Positions 42,472-53,671 are shown, counted from the first letter of the stretch. The stretch: 64,000 bases of DNA from Undibacterium_A arcticum (GCF_042660705.1 NZ_JBHSUQ010000001.1), one strand, 5' to 3'. The notes: generated by a model not told the origin, from the letters alone. Program-made: numbers and translations.

Positions 42472-45310
42472 ATGTTTCATATCAAATCGCTAGAAATGGT
42501 GCACTGGGATTATTGGCAGCGCATCAAGAACATTCCGCTCGACGCCAAGATCATCACCATCGCCGGCCAGAACGGTTCAGGCAAGACCACCTTGCTGGAC
42601 GCGCTGCGCACGCTGTTCGGGCTCGATTGCTCGATGGGCCGTACCTACAAGCACTATGCGCGCCATTCCGGCCAGCAAAGCGCGTGGCTGCGGGCGGTGG
42701 TCGATAACAAGAGTGTCGGCCGGCAATTGTCCAATCGCCCTTTCCGCAGCTCTGGCTTTCAGCGAAGACGAAGTCACGCTGTTTTGCCAGATCCAGAAAA
42801 ACGGCGGCGACTGGAAACGGCAATACCTGATGCGCGCCGGCGTGGTCGAGATCGAAGAAGTGACTGACGCAAGCGACTGGCTGGGCGTCGAAACCTATCG
42901 CAAGCGGCTCGCCAATGCCGGCCTGTCACCGGCGATGGCCAAGGTACTGGCGCTGGAACAAGGCGAAACCGACAAGTTGTGCGAATACGCACCGCGTCAG
43001 CTACTCGACCTGGTGTTCCAGGTGTTCGGCGACAAGGAAGTGCTGGACGCCTACGACGAAGCGAAACGGCATCAGCACGACACCGAAGTCGAGCTGCAGA
43101 GATTCGAGACCGAGCTTGAGCTGTCGAAAGCCAATCTGGACGGCCTGCGCCTGCGCGTCGCCAGTTTCCATCAATGGGAGGGCCTGAACAAGGAACGGCG
43201 CGACCTGCAGGAAGAAATCCTGCCAAGCCTGCAGTACCATGAAATCCGCCAGCGCGCCGCGCACGACAGCCGGGTGCTGCGCGACACCAGAAAATCGTTG
43301 CTGCAGCAGGACGGGCAGCTGTCCGACAAGCGCGCCGAACTGTCCAGCCGCATGCAGGCGTTGACCGCCGCACAGCAGCATGAAACGGCGCTGGAAGCAG
43401 AAAAGTCAACGCTCGAGCAGCGACTCAATGAGATCAACGGCAAGCTGAAACCGCAGGAAAGCCTGCTCGAACAAAAGGTGCGCCTGCAAAAACTGGCGGC
43501 CGACGCCGGTGCCGGCATCGCCGATGTCGCCGCTGAGCTGGAGCAAAAAGACACTGAGCTGGCGCGGCAAAAGCAAGCGCGCGACAAGATCGCCGCCCGG
43601 ATCGCCGCCGACCAGACCACCATTGCCGCGCTGGAAAGCAAGACCGCCCTGCCCGAACCGGACCATGTGCGCGGCATGCGGCGCGCATTGCGCGACGCCG
43701 GCATCGGGCACGCGATGCTGCCCGATATCGTCGAAGTGACCGACGCCCGCTGGCAAGGCGCGGTCGAAGGCGTGCTGCGCGCCTATACCGCCGTGGTGCT
43801 GCTCGAGCATCCACGCGATGCCGCCAGCGCCTATCGCATCGGCGAGCAGGAACGCTACGGCCACTTTATCGTGCCGGAACGCGTCGATGCGCCGTCGTGC
43901 AACGACGACAGCCTGCTATCGGTGGTCAAATTCAGCGCCCCCGCACCGTCCTGGCTGATCGAGCAACTGGCCCGCATCAGCCGCGTCGATTCGGTCGAAG
44001 CCGGTATCAAACAAGCTGATAAGCAAGGCGGCCATCAGGAGTGGATCACACCCGAGGCCTACCATCGCGAACGACGCGGCGGCCGCTCGCTGTTTGTCGA
44101 GGCATCGCGCTACCGTTTCGGCCAGGCCGGCCGCAACCAGCGCCTGGCCGCGCTGCAAAAAGGCTTGCCGGCATTGGAAGCGGGAGAAGATCAGCTGACG
44201 CTCAGGATCGGCAAGCTGGCCGGTGAAGTCAGCGCGCTGAAGGCACGCATCGCCGGTGTCGATGCCGCCAAGGAGCTGGTCGCACGCCAGGCCGAGTTCG
44301 ACGAAGCGACGCACAACGCACAACCGCTGAAGGCGGCACGCACCGAAGTCGGTGGCCGTCTCGGCGAATTGTTCGGCCTGATCAAGAGCGCGACTGAAGC
44401 GCGCACCCGCGCCGACGGCGCCTGGCATGGTGCTAAAAAAGCGCTGGCCGATAGCGAATCGCACCTGACCCACGCGCAGAAGCAGAGCCGCGAAACGCGC
44501 AGCGAGCATGCGCAGGCGCTGACGGAAATCCATCGGGCATGGCGCCACCTGCCGTTCAGCTGGCGTCGTCCGGCACGCCGCCTGGCGCTGGTCGATGTCC
44601 ATCAAAATGCCCATCAGGTCGAATTGCGCATCAAGAATCTGACCAGCAACCTGGACCGCGACGACTGGGAAACCAACGATACCGTGGTCGACCAGCACGC
44701 CCGCATGAACGCCCAGTTGACGGGCCGGCAAGCAGAAACGGACGATCGGCGCTACCAGAACAACCGCGCGATCGAGGCCACCGGCAACGCCCGCGGCGCC
44801 TACATCGAGCGGCTGCGCTACACCATCAAGACCTACAGCCGCAACATCAAGGAGCTCGGCGAACTGGCCGGCATCGAGGTCCATGCCGACAGCGTGCGGC
44901 TGGAAAACGACGACGTGCAACTGGCGCAAGCCGGCCTGCACGTGCGCTTCAAGTTCGACGGCAAGGGCGCGATCGGCATGAACGACGGCGAAGCATCCGG
45001 TGGTCAGCAAGTGATGAAGTCGCTGATCCTGCTGATCGGCCTGCTGAAATCGGACGACGGCTCCGGCGGCTTCGTCTTCATCGACGAACCGTTCGCCCAT
45101 CTCGATATCCGCAACATCCAGCTGGTCGGCCAGTTCCTGAAGAATACCGATGCGCAGTATCTGATGACGACGCCGCTGACGCACAACACCGATGTCTACG
45201 ATCCGTCCGAATTGACGCTGATCACCAGCAAGAAGAAGAAGGATGCGCCGTGGGCGCAGCCGATATTTGTGTTGCAGCGGCGGCTGGAGGAAGTGAAGCG
45301 GCGAGCGTGA
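42472..45310 (+). CDS. SMC-like ATPase, MksB-type condensin (frameshifted)
   Basis: About 945 residues after repair. Walker A ITIAGQNGSGKTTLLDALRT, two long coiled-coil arms (about 170-420 and 520-800) around a hinge-like DAGIGHAMLPDIVEVTDARW, ABC signature NDGEASGGQQVMKSLILLIG and Walker B GGFVFIDEPFAHLDIRNIQL. Residues 1-90 and the rest are in different frames; one extra base near 42741-42752 (RPFR-ALAFSEDE) and length 3n+1 explain it. It is the size of MksB. No toprim JetD-type nuclease gene follows. Confidence 0.75.
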
Positions 45311-45369
45311 TCTGGCACGATGCGCATGCTTGTTCTATGTCGACGTCGTCACAAGACGGGCGTACCTGA

Positions 45370-45591
45370 GGACTGACGTTTGCAACCAAACCGGAAATCG
45401 CGCTGGTGCAACTACGTGGAGCGATCGCATCGGGTGTGCCGACAGGTGTGGTATTGGCGGACGCCGGTTATGGAAACGAAACTGCCTTTCGTGACGGCAT
45501 GACGGAATTGGGTTTGCTCTACGCAGTGGGCATTCGGCCAGCAACGACCGTATGGGCACCTGGCGTCACGCCGTTGCCACCGAAACCGTGA
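45370..45591 (+). pseudogene. IS701-type transposase fragment
   Basis: In frame: FATKPEIALVQLRGAIASGV, then VLADAGYGNETAFRDGMTEL and YAVGIRPATTVWAPGVTPLP. The VLADAGYG block carries a catalytic Asp of the DDE transposase. Only 73 residues remain; no terminal repeats or the other catalytic parts are present. It lies directly after the condensin operon and before the catabolic operon. Confidence 0.75.
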
Positions 45592-45619
45592 AGACCAAGT
45601 GAATGAATGGGTGCGATGC

Positions 45620-46326
45620 CTAACCTGCCTCGGCAGCCTGCTTGGCCTGACTCGCCTCCTGTAGTTTTGCGATAGCGATCTCAGCAACCCGACGAATGTG
45701 CGCGACCGACATTTCGTGGGCTTTATCCGGATCCCGATGTTGGATCGCATCCAGAAGCGCGCGCATTTCCGACACCGCATCGGCACCGCGGCCACTGGAG
45801 CTGATCGTCATTGCACGCAGGCGGTTGATGCGCGCGTTGAGCGATTGCACGATTTCCAAAGAGGTTGTTTTACCACCGCCAACAAACATCCCTTCATAAA
45901 ACTCGGTGGTATTACGCATTACTTTCTGAAAATCGCGCTCGGCAAAGGCGCTTTCTATTTCGTTGATCAAGTCACCCAACTGCCTGATCACCTCATCGCT
46001 GGCCAACACGGCACAGGCTCTGGCTGCGTGTCCTTCCAGCAACGCGCGAATCTCGTAAATCTCCGCGACCTTGCTCACGTCGAGGGTTGCCACCACCGGT
46101 CCCTGTTGCGAGCCGGTTTCCACCAGCCCTTCCGTTTCCAGATGCCGCAGCACCTCGCGCACAATGGTCCGACTGACGCCCAGCTCGTCGCAGAGTGTTC
46201 TCTCGATCAGGCGCTGGCCAGGTAGAAAGTAACCGTTGATGATCGCTTCCCGCATTTTTCCAGAGATAGCTCTCTCAGGGTTTTCGCCGTGCGTTCTATT
46301 TTGATCGAGTTAGCCTTGGGGTTCAT
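45620..46326 (-). CDS. GntR/FCD-family transcriptional regulator (frameshifted start)
   Basis: About 235 residues after repair. N-terminal winged helix with GYFLPGQRLIERTLCDELGV then SRTIVREVLRHLETEGLV, and the C-terminal FCD ligand domain with HAARACAVLASDEV, MRNTTEFYEGM and AHIRRVAEIAI. Start at 46326 (MNPKANSIKIERTAKTLREL) needs one more A in the five-A run at 46255-46259; GAGG precedes it. Last gene of the catabolic operon and probably its ligand-responsive regulator. Confidence 0.85.
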
Positions 46327-46340
46327 ACATCACCTCTTCT

Positions 46341-47792
46341 TTATTCAATGCCAGCAATACACAGATACTTGATTTCCAGATAATCATTGATGCCATATTT
46401 GGAACCTTCGCGCCCGTAGCCCGATTGCTTAATGCCGCCAAATGGCGCTACCTCAGTCGAAATGATTCCGGTGTTGATGCCAACCATCCCTGCTTCAATC
46501 GCCTCCGCCACACGCCAGACCCGGCCGATATCGCGCGTGTAAAAATAAGAAGCAAGCCCGTATTCGCTAGCGTTGGCCTGGCTGACAACATCGGCCTCGG
46601 AGCTAAATCGAAAAATCGGCGCCACCGGGCCAAACGTTTCTTCGGTCGCGATTTTCATCGCAGGCGTTACATTGCTCAAGATGGTCGGCTGGAAAAAAGT
46701 CCCGCCGAGCGCATGGCGCTTGCCGCCCAAGACGACTATCGCACCTTTGGCGACAGCATCGCTAATGTGCGCTTCCACCTTGCTCACCGCCGCCTCGTCA
46801 ATCAGCGGCCCCTGTTCCACCTCAAGGTTCAGCCCATTACCGACACGCAAAGCTTCCACTTTGGCGCGCAGTTTGGCGACAAAAGCGTCATAAATCAAGT
46901 CATGCACATAAAAACGGTTGGTGCAAACGCAGGTTTGCCCGGCGTTACGGTGCTTGGAAGCGAGCGCGCCGTCCACCGCGGCATCGAGATCGGCATCCTC
47001 AAACACAATGAAAGGGGCATTGCCGCCCAGCTCCATGCTGACCCGTTTGACGGTATCGGCGGACTGGCGCAACAGCAGGCGACCAATTTCGGTCGAACCG
47101 GTAAAGGTGATCTTTTTCACCAGCGGATTGCGCGTCAATTCACCGCCAATTGCCACCGGGTCGCCGGTGATGATATTGAGTACGCCTTTCGGGATCCCGG
47201 CTTGTTCCGCCAGTACCGCCAACGCCAGCGCCGACAGCGGTGTTTGCTCTGCCGGTTTGGCCACTACCGTGCAACCTGCGGCCAGTGCCGGCGCCAGTTT
47301 GCGCGCCAGCATCGCGCTGGGGAAATTCCACGGCGTGATTGCCGCCACCACGCCCACCGGCTGCTTGATCACCAGCAAACGTTGATCCGATTGCGTGGCC
47401 GGAATCACATCGCCGTAAATACGCTTGGCTTCCTCGGAAAACCATTCGATATAGCTGGCGCCGTAGGCGATTTCGGCTTTGGCTTCGGCCAGCGGTTTGC
47501 CCATTTCCTCGGTCAGAATCTGCGCCAGCACGTCGCTGTGCAGGATCACCAGATCGAACCAGCGGCGCAAAATAATCGCCCGTTGGTTGCCACTCAACGC
47601 ACGCCAGGTAAGGCCGGCCAGATTGGCCGCCGCAATCGCGTCGCGGGTTTCCGCTGCACCCAGCTTGGGCACTGACGCGATGATTGCGCCGGTGGCGGGA
47701 TTGTGGATGACGAGCCGCTCCGGGCTCGATATCCACTCGCCATTCAGGTAGCAACTCTCCTTGACGAGGTCCTTGTATCCCAGTGTTTGCAT
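46341..47792 (-). CDS. gabD: NAD(P)-dependent succinate-semialdehyde/aldehyde dehydrogenase
   Basis: 483 residues of the GabD branch: KQPVGVVAAITPWNFPSAML, FTGSTEIGRLLLRQSADTVK, catalytic Glu in SMELGGNAPFIVFEDAD, catalytic Cys in NAGQTCVCTNRFYVHD, and EVAPFGGIKQSGYGREGSKY. Oxidises a C4-C5 semialdehyde to the acid; GabD assignment by similarity only. It could act on the final semialdehyde of the operon's pathway. Operon with the ABC importer upstream. Confidence 0.9.
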   Translation of the reverse strand: MQTLGYKDLVKESCYLNGEWISSPERLVIHNPATGAIIASVPKLGAAETRDAIAAANLAGLTWRALSGNQRAIILRRWFDLVILHSDVLAQILTEEMGKPLAEAKAEIAYGASYIEWFSEEAKRIYGDVIPATQSDQRLLVIKQPVGVVAAITPWNFPSAMLARKLAPALAAGCTVVAKPAEQTPLSALALAVLAEQAGIPKGVLNIITGDPVAIGGELTRNPLVKKITFTGSTEIGRLLLRQSADTVKRVSMELGGNAPFIVFEDADLDAAVDGALASKHRNAGQTCVCTNRFYVHDLIYDAFVAKLRAKVEALRVGNGLNLEVEQGPLIDEAAVSKVEAHISDAVAKGAIVVLGGKRHALGGTFFQPTILSNVTPAMKIATEETFGPVAPIFRFSSEADVVSQANASEYGLASYFYTRDIGRVWRVAEAIEAGMVGINTGIISTEVAPFGGIKQSGYGREGSKYGINDYLEIKYLCIAGIE

Positions 47793-47944
47793 GTGGTATT
47801 CCAGTTTAACGTGGGCAGCGCTCTCGCCGCCAAAAGTTCAGCCGTGGATTTGTGCAGCAGCCAATTATGTAACACTCATAGGAGTTTAGATTTAACACCC
47901 GTACATTCAATCGGCCTTGATGCTCACGCAAGTCCTAAAGTCAA

Positions 47945-49034
47945 TTAGGCAAACACCCGACCATGCTGGACATCCCAGTCCACCATCGCCGGCGCACCGA
48001 TCGCCAGATTGTGGCCGTCCTGCGCCTGCATCGGGATGCGAATATCGATTTCCTGCTGCCACGGCGTCTGCACTGAAAAATGCATGCTGTCGCCCAGATA
48101 AGTCATGTCGCGGATCGTGACTGCCAGACCGGCCTGATCAGACGCGCCGGCAAGCGGCCGTATGCGCAATTGTTCAGGGCGCAGCATCAAGGTGCCTTCG
48201 CTGCCGCTCGCCAGCCTTTGGCTGGCCGCGCCGCCTTCGACGATGTGCCCGTTCGGTAGAACCGCGCGGGCGATATTGCCAGTGACCTCGGCCACTTTGA
48301 TCGGCATGAAATTCGAATTGCCGACAAAGCCGGCCACAAAACGCGAGACCGGTGCCTTGTACAATTCCTTGCCGGTGCCGACTTGCTCGATCCGCCCCTG
48401 ATTGAAGACTGCAATCCGGTCTGACAAGCGCAATGCTTCTTCCTGATCGTGCGTCACATACAGGATGGTGACGCCGGTTTCGTGGTGAATCCGGCGCAGT
48501 TCGAACTGTAATTCTTCGCGCAGTTTTTTATCCAGCGCCGACAGCGGCTCGTCCATCAACAGCACCGGCGGATCGTAAGCCAGCGCGCGCGCAATCGCCA
48601 CCCGCTGTTGCTGGCCGCCGGACATCTGCGCCGGCAGGCGGTCGCGATAATCGGCCAGATGCACCAGTTTCAGCATCTGCTCGACCTTGGCCTTGATTTT
48701 TTTGCCTCAGGCTGGCGCCGCACCCGCAGCGGGAATGCGACGTTCTCGCCCACCGTCAGATGTGGGAACAGCGTATAGCGTTGAAACACCATGCCGATAT
48801 TGCGAAGATTCGGCGGCGTCGACAGCAGCTCCTTGCCATCCAGCAAAACATCACCCTCGGTCGGCTCCTGAAAACCGGCCACAATGTACAGAGTGGTACT
48901 TTTTTTCCCGAACCGGAAGGGCCAAGAAAGGTCATGAACTCCCCTTTCTTGATGTCCAGCGACACACGATCAATGGCTACAACCTGGTCGTAGCTCTTTC
49001 TCAGGCCGCGAATCTGCAGAAATGCGTTGTTCAT
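47945..49034 (-). CDS. potA: Polyamine-type ABC transporter ATPase (two frameshifts)
   Basis: About 361 residues after repair. Walker A LGPSGSGK, signature QMSGGQQQRVAIARALAYD, Walker B LLMDEPLSALD, H-loop YVTHDQEEALRLSD and a C-terminal TOBE domain; PotA-like. Two seven-base A runs (plus-strand T at 48900-48906 and 48697-48703) break the frame; five A in the first would restore GSGKST. Length 3n+1 fits two 2-base insertions. Energises uptake with the two permeases upstream. Confidence 0.87.
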
Positions 49035-49040
49035 GACGAT

Positions 49041-49830
49041 TTACCTTTTTAATCAGAGAAACAAGCAGCATCATGACGACGGTGATGCCGATCAATAATG
49101 TGGACGCCGCGGCAATCACAGGAGTCAGATCCTGGCGTAGCGTGCTCCAGATCAGTACCGGCAGCGTGCGCAAAGTAGGGCTCGCCATAAAAATCGACAG
49201 CACCACCTCATCCCAGGAAACTAGGAAAGAGAAAATGGCAGCGGCGAACAAGCCCAGGCGAATCGACGGCAGAGTCACCCGCAATTTCACCTGCAGCGGG
49301 CTGGCGCCGCAGATCTGCGCAGCCTCTTCCAGAGAGATATCAAAGCTGCCGAGCGAATTGCTGATCGTGATGATGGAAAATGGCAGTGCGATGACCAAAT
49401 GCCCAAGCACAAAACCGGTCACGGTGCCGTTCAGGCCCAGCCGCAGGAAAAACGCATACAGCGCGACTGCCAGCACCACCACCGGCAATACCATCGGCGT
49501 CAGGCAAAAGGTCTGCAGCGCATTGCGCCCGACAAACTTGCCTCGGGTGAGCGCCAAGGAGGCTAGCAAGCCGAGTGTGACGGACAAGATGGTGACCATT
49601 ACGGCAACCTTGGCGCTGTTGAATAAAGCATCAATCCAGGTTGAGTCGGTAAACAACTGTTGATACCAGTGCAGCGTCCAGCCCGGCGGCGGGAAAATAA
49701 GCCATTGCGAATCCCCAAAAGAAAGCGCCGCGATGAAGATGATCGGCAATAACAAAAACAGCACCACCAGCACGCCGATGCTGACCAGGACCCAGCGCCA
49801 GGAACCCAAACGATCGAAATCAAGTAGCAT
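49041..49830 (-). CDS. potC: ABC transporter permease, PotC-like
   Basis: About 263 residues, six TM helices and the EAA loop LEEAAQICGASPLQVKLRVT. Start MLLDFDRLGSWRWVLVSIGV at 49830. As sequenced the frame runs on to 48970, overlapping the ATPase gene by 65 bp; one A fewer in the five-base run at 49046-49050 would stop it at a TAA (49041-49043) leaving a Shine-Dalgarno-like AAGGTAA for potA. I prefer that end. Pairs with the permease at 49832. Confidence 0.82.
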
Positions 49831-49831
49831 C

Positions 49832-50716
49832 TCAGCGCCCTCCGTTAGCAGTTCGCGCGCCGCCAAAATAGCGCAGTTGCACGGCATATAGACTCAGGGT
49901 GATCACCAGCAGCACAAACGACGCCGCACCCGCCAAGCCCCAGTTCAGCAGCGATTGCACCAGCTGCGCAATCAGTTCGGCCAGCATCATGTAAGACGGC
50001 CCACCCAGCAATGCAGGCGTGACGAAATAACCAAGCGACATGACAAACACCATCATGGCGCCAGACACGATGCCGGGCAGCGCCAGTGGCACCAGCACGC
50101 GCGAGAACGCTTGCCAGCGGGTCGCACCGCAGATGGCGGCCGCGCGCAAGGTAGACGGATCGATAGCACGCAAGGTGGCGTGCAATGGCATCACCAGAAA
50201 CGGCAGCATAATGTAGGTCATGCCGATGGTGACGCCGATCAGGTTATTCACCAATGCCAGCGGTTCGTTGATGATGCCCCATTGCAGCAGCAGGCGATTG
50301 ATTAAACCGGTTTGCTGCAGCAGCACCATCCATGCATAGGTGCGCGCCAGCAGGTTGGTCCACATCGACAACAGCAAAATCGAAAACAGCAAGGAACTCC
50401 ACTTCTTCGGCAGGATCGCCAGCAACCATGCGATTGGGAAACCGAACAGCAGGGTCACAGCAGTGACCACCGATGCCACCAGAAAAGTATTGGCGAACAC
50501 CCGCAGATAAGTCGAAGAACCAAGCAGTTCGGCATAATTCCCAATGCCGGGAGTGGGTTCCAAAACGCTACGCAGCAGTAGTGCAACTACCGGCAGCAGG
50601 AAAAAAATGGTGAGCAGCAACAAGGTTGGCAACAATAATTTGATACCACGAAACCTTGCTCCCAGCCTGGACCGCTGGTGTGCGGGGGCGGCGATGGCGG
50701 CCGATGCAGTTGACAT
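49832..50716 (-). CDS. potB: ABC transporter permease, PotB-like
   Basis: 294 residues with a short cytoplasmic N-terminus and six TM helices (LLLPTLLLLTIFFLLPVVAL first). EAA motif in LRAAAICGATRWQAFSRVLV. Related to PotB/HisM-like permeases for spermidine/putrescine. Second permease follows 1 bp after its stop. Upstream is the matching binding protein gene. Confidence 0.9.
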   Translation of the reverse strand: MSTASAAIAAPAHQRSRLGARFRGIKLLLPTLLLLTIFFLLPVVALLLRSVLEPTPGIGNYAELLGSSTYLRVFANTFLVASVVTAVTLLFGFPIAWLLAILPKKWSSLLFSILLLSMWTNLLARTYAWMVLLQQTGLINRLLLQWGIINEPLALVNNLIGVTIGMTYIMLPFLVMPLHATLRAIDPSTLRAAAICGATRWQAFSRVLVPLALPGIVSGAMMVFVMSLGYFVTPALLGGPSYMMLAELIAQLVQSLLNWGLAGAASFVLLVITLSLYAVQLRYFGGARTANGGR

Positions 50717-50787
50717 GACAACTCCTATTCAACAAATGACCGAGCCGCTGCATGAAAGCGCTACAGGGCTCGGTGTAATTTCAAAAT

Positions 50788-51817
50788 TTATTGCGCCTGC
50801 CATGCGTACCAGCGCTTGGCGATTGCCTCACGGTTTTCCGACCAGTACTTCATATTCAGATTGATCTGGCCAGTGGTGAATCTGGTAGGCAAGCCGCTCA
50901 CAGCTGCGGCCGGCATCAAGGACTCGGATTTCAGATTGATCGGTGCAAACCCGGTTTCATCAGCGAACTTGGCCTGTCCTTCAGGGCTGGTCGCCATCGC
51001 CAGGTATTTCATCGCTGCGCCCTTGTTCTTGGCGCCTTTAGGCACGACCAGCATATCCGCCGCGGTCAGATTTGCTGCCATGAAGTGCCGACATTGACGC
51101 CGCTTTGCTTCAGGACATGCAGACGGCCATTCCAGAACATGCCGATCGGCGCTTCACCCGAAGCCAGCAACTGCTGCGACTGCGCACCGCTGCTCCACCA
51201 GACGATCTGGCTCTTGATGGTGTCGAGCATTTTGAACGCACGATCCAGATCCAGCGGGTACAGCTTGTCAGCCGGAACACCGTCCGCTAGCAAGGCGATT
51301 TCCAGTACGCCAGGTGCCGACCATTTGTAGAAGGTGCGCTTGCCCTGAAATTTTTTCAGGTCAAACAAATCTGCCCAGGTCGCTGGCTCGGCTTTTTTGT
51401 ACACATTTTTGCTGTAGCCGAGGACGAACGAGTAATAAAAGCTGCCAACCGCAAATTTATCCACGAAGCGTGGGTCGAGATCCTTCTGTGGCACCACGGA
51501 GAAATCAATCGGTTCCAGCAAACCATCTTTGGCCGCCTTGTAAGCGAAATCAGCCTCAACATCGACCACATCCCAGTTGACGTTACCGCTCTCAACCATC
51601 GCCTTGAATTTGCCATAATCGGTCGGGCCGTCCATTGCCACATTGATTCCGGTTTGGTGGTAAACGGCTGCGCCCAATACTTTTGTTGCGCCTGCTGGGT
51701 CGAACCGCCCCAGCTGGTAAATACGATTTGCTCGGCGGCCAATGCCGGAGCGCAAGCCAGAACGGCCGCACAGGTAACGAGTGCGGTGCGAGCAAAGAGG
51801 GATGTCGATTTCTTCAT
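50788..51817 (-). CDS. potD: Extracellular solute-binding protein, PotD-like (two frameshifts)
   Basis: About 343 residues after repair. Signal peptide (ALVTCAAVLACAPALA-AEQ), then IVFTSWGGSTQQAQQKYW, VAMDGPTDYGKFKAMVESGN and NWDVVDVEADFA, characteristic of PotD/PotF proteins that bind polyamines and similar amines. One A is missing in each of two AAA runs (near 51653-51655 and 51071-51073); they restore TTKTGINV and SWQQNLTAADM. Length 3n+1 fits two deletions. First transport gene after the NIPSNAP protein. Confidence 0.88.
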
Positions 51818-51871
51818 GCTATGTCTCCAATATGGTCTAGTTTTCTTAAGCCTGAGAACAACAAAAATTGA

Positions 51872-52186
51872 TTACTGCATCGGGGAAAACGCCGCCGCCT
51901 TCATGATCTTGTTTTCCATTTCCTCCATCAAAGCCTGGATCTTTGGCGCAAATGATTGCCAGTCCGGATCCTGGCCAAGCGCCAGGCGCCGCTGTTCTCG
52001 CACATCCAGGCTGGGGTAGGCCCAGATATGCACGATCTGATTCAATGGTCCGATTTCGGAATAAAAATAAGCGATCAAATCACCGAGATAACGTTTTTGC
52101 AGTTCGATGCCTTCTTCTTCAACCAGTTTCAGGTAGGTCGGCAGCGTGCCTGTTTTTATCCGGTAAGTTCGTACTTCGTAATACAT
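51872..52186 (-). CDS. NIPSNAP family protein
   Basis: 104 residues, one dimeric alpha+beta barrel NIPSNAP domain: YYEVRTYRIKTGTLPTYLKL, FYSEIGPLNQIVHIWAYPSL. Proteins of this fold occur in bacterial catabolic operons, sometimes as small monooxygenases or isomerases; no catalytic residue can be assigned. ATG at 52186 preferred to the upstream GTG at 52192. Sits between the aldehyde dehydrogenase and the importer. Confidence 0.85.
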   Translation of the reverse strand: MYYEVRTYRIKTGTLPTYLKLVEEEGIELQKRYLGDLIAYFYSEIGPLNQIVHIWAYPSLDVREQRRLALGQDPDWQSFAPKIQALMEEMENKIMKAAAFSPMQ

Positions 52187-52198
52187 GGACACTCTCGC

Positions 52199-53671
52199 TT
52201 ATCGCATGACAAAAGGATCCTGGATCGGCTCATCCGAGGTGCGAATCCAGACCGACTTGGTTCTGGTGTAGTCGAGCACGGACTCCATCCCGCCTTCGCG
52301 CCCCAGACCACTCTGCTTGTAACCGCCAAACGGCACCATCGGCGACACCGCGCGATAGGTATTGACCCACACGATGCCGGCGCGCAACGCACGGATCAGA
52401 CGATGGGCCCGGGTCAGGTCGCGCGTAAACACGCCGGACGCGAGCCCGTATTCGGTGCTGTTTGCCAGCGCGATCGCCTCGGTTTCGGTGTCAAAGGTAA
52501 CGACGCTTAACACCGGCCCAAACAGCTCTTCCATCACGCTCGGGACTTGGTGATCAGGGCAGCTCAGAATGGTTGGCTGGTAGTAAAAGCCTGCCCCAAA
52601 CCCGTCTGGCTGCTGGCCGCCGGTCAGCACCGTAGCGCCCGCCTTGATGCTGCGCGCGACCACATTATTGATGTGTTCAAGCTGGCGTTTGGTCGCCAGC
52701 GGGCCCATTTCAGTCGCTTCATCCTGCGGATTACCGATGCGAATGCCCTTGGCTTTGGCCACCAGTTTTTCCAGCAGACGGTCGCGCACGCCGCGCTGCA
52801 CCAGCAAGCGCGACCCCGCCACACAGCTTTGCCCGGTGGCGGCAAAAATCCCGGCAACAATCGCATTCGCAACACTATCGACATCCACATCATCGAATAC
52901 CAGCACCGGCGATTTACCGCCCAGCTCTAACGTGGTGTAAGCCAGGTTCTCAGCCGAGTTGCGCACGATATGACGCGCCGTCTCCGGCCCGCCGGTAAAA
53001 GCGATGCGCGACACCAGTGGATGGCTGGTCAGAGCGCGGCCGCAGTCAGCGCCAAAGCCCGTAATAATGTTCACCACGCCAGGCGGGAAGCCGGCTTCAT
53101 GCACTAGCCGGGCAAATTCCAGCAGTGGCGCCGGCCCTTCCTCGGATGCCTTGATGACGATGGTGCAGCCAGCTGCCAGCGCCGGACCGATTTTGACCGC
53201 AGACAGGAATAGTTGTGAATTCCACGGCACGATCCCGGCCACCACGCCGATCGGTTCGCGCCGCAGGTACACCTCCATATCGGCCTTATCAGCTGGCAGA
53301 TGGGCGCCTTGAATCTTGTCGGCCAAACCGGCGTAGTAACGGTAGTACTCGGCCACATAGCTGATCTGGCTGTGCGTTTCCCGAATGATCTTGCCGGTAT
53401 CGGCAGTCTCCAGCTCGGCCAACCGGGGCGCCTGCTGCTCCACCAGATCGGCCAGCTTATACAGCAATTTGCCACGCTGGCTGGCCGTAAGGTCAGCCCA
53501 TGACGGCGCGCTAAAGGCGCGGTGCGCGGCCCGTATCGCGCGATCCACGTCCGCTTCGGAAGCGGCCGGCATGATGGCCCAGGACGCGCCGCTTGCCGGA
53601 TTGACGCTTTCGAATGACGCGCTGCCGTCCTCAAACACACCGTCAATATAATTTTGAAACCGTCTCAACAT
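52199..53671 (-). CDS. Aldehyde dehydrogenase family protein
   Basis: 490 residues. NAD-binding GVVAGIVPWNSQLFLSAVK, FTGGPETARHIVRNSAENLA, Glu in TLELGGKSPVLVFDDVD, Cys in FAATGQSCVAGSRLLVQRG, and the C-terminal PFGGYKQSGLGREGGMESVL. Closest in style to betaine-aldehyde/aminoaldehyde or aromatic aldehyde dehydrogenases. Start at 53671 with AGGAG upstream, rather than 53749. It probably oxidises the aldehyde released by the flavin monooxygenase encoded next. Confidence 0.9.
   Translation of the reverse strand: MLRRFQNYIDGVFEDGSASFESVNPASGASWAIMPAASEADVDRAIRAAHRAFSAPSWADLTASQRGKLLYKLADLVEQQAPRLAELETADTGKIIRETHSQISYVAEYYRYYAGLADKIQGAHLPADKADMEVYLRREPIGVVAGIVPWNSQLFLSAVKIGPALAAGCTIVIKASEEGPAPLLEFARLVHEAGFPPGVVNIITGFGADCGRALTSHPLVSRIAFTGGPETARHIVRNSAENLAYTTLELGGKSPVLVFDDVDVDSVANAIVAGIFAATGQSCVAGSRLLVQRGVRDRLLEKLVAKAKGIRIGNPQDEATEMGPLATKRQLEHINNVVARSIKAGATVLTGGQQPDGFGAGFYYQPTILSCPDHQVPSVMEELFGPVLSVVTFDTETEAIALANSTEYGLASGVFTRDLTRAHRLIRALRAGIVWVNTYRAVSPMVPFGGYKQSGLGREGGMESVLDYTRTKSVWIRTSDEPIQDPFVMR

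Noticed and set aside
43916..45184. 422-codon - strand frame opposite the SMC gene
   Set aside because: Shadow of the condensin ATPase.
40343..45310. Complete Wadjet plasmid-defence system
   Set aside because: The fourth, toprim-type subunit gene is absent and the SMC length is closer to MksB, so only a Mks-like condensin is claimed.
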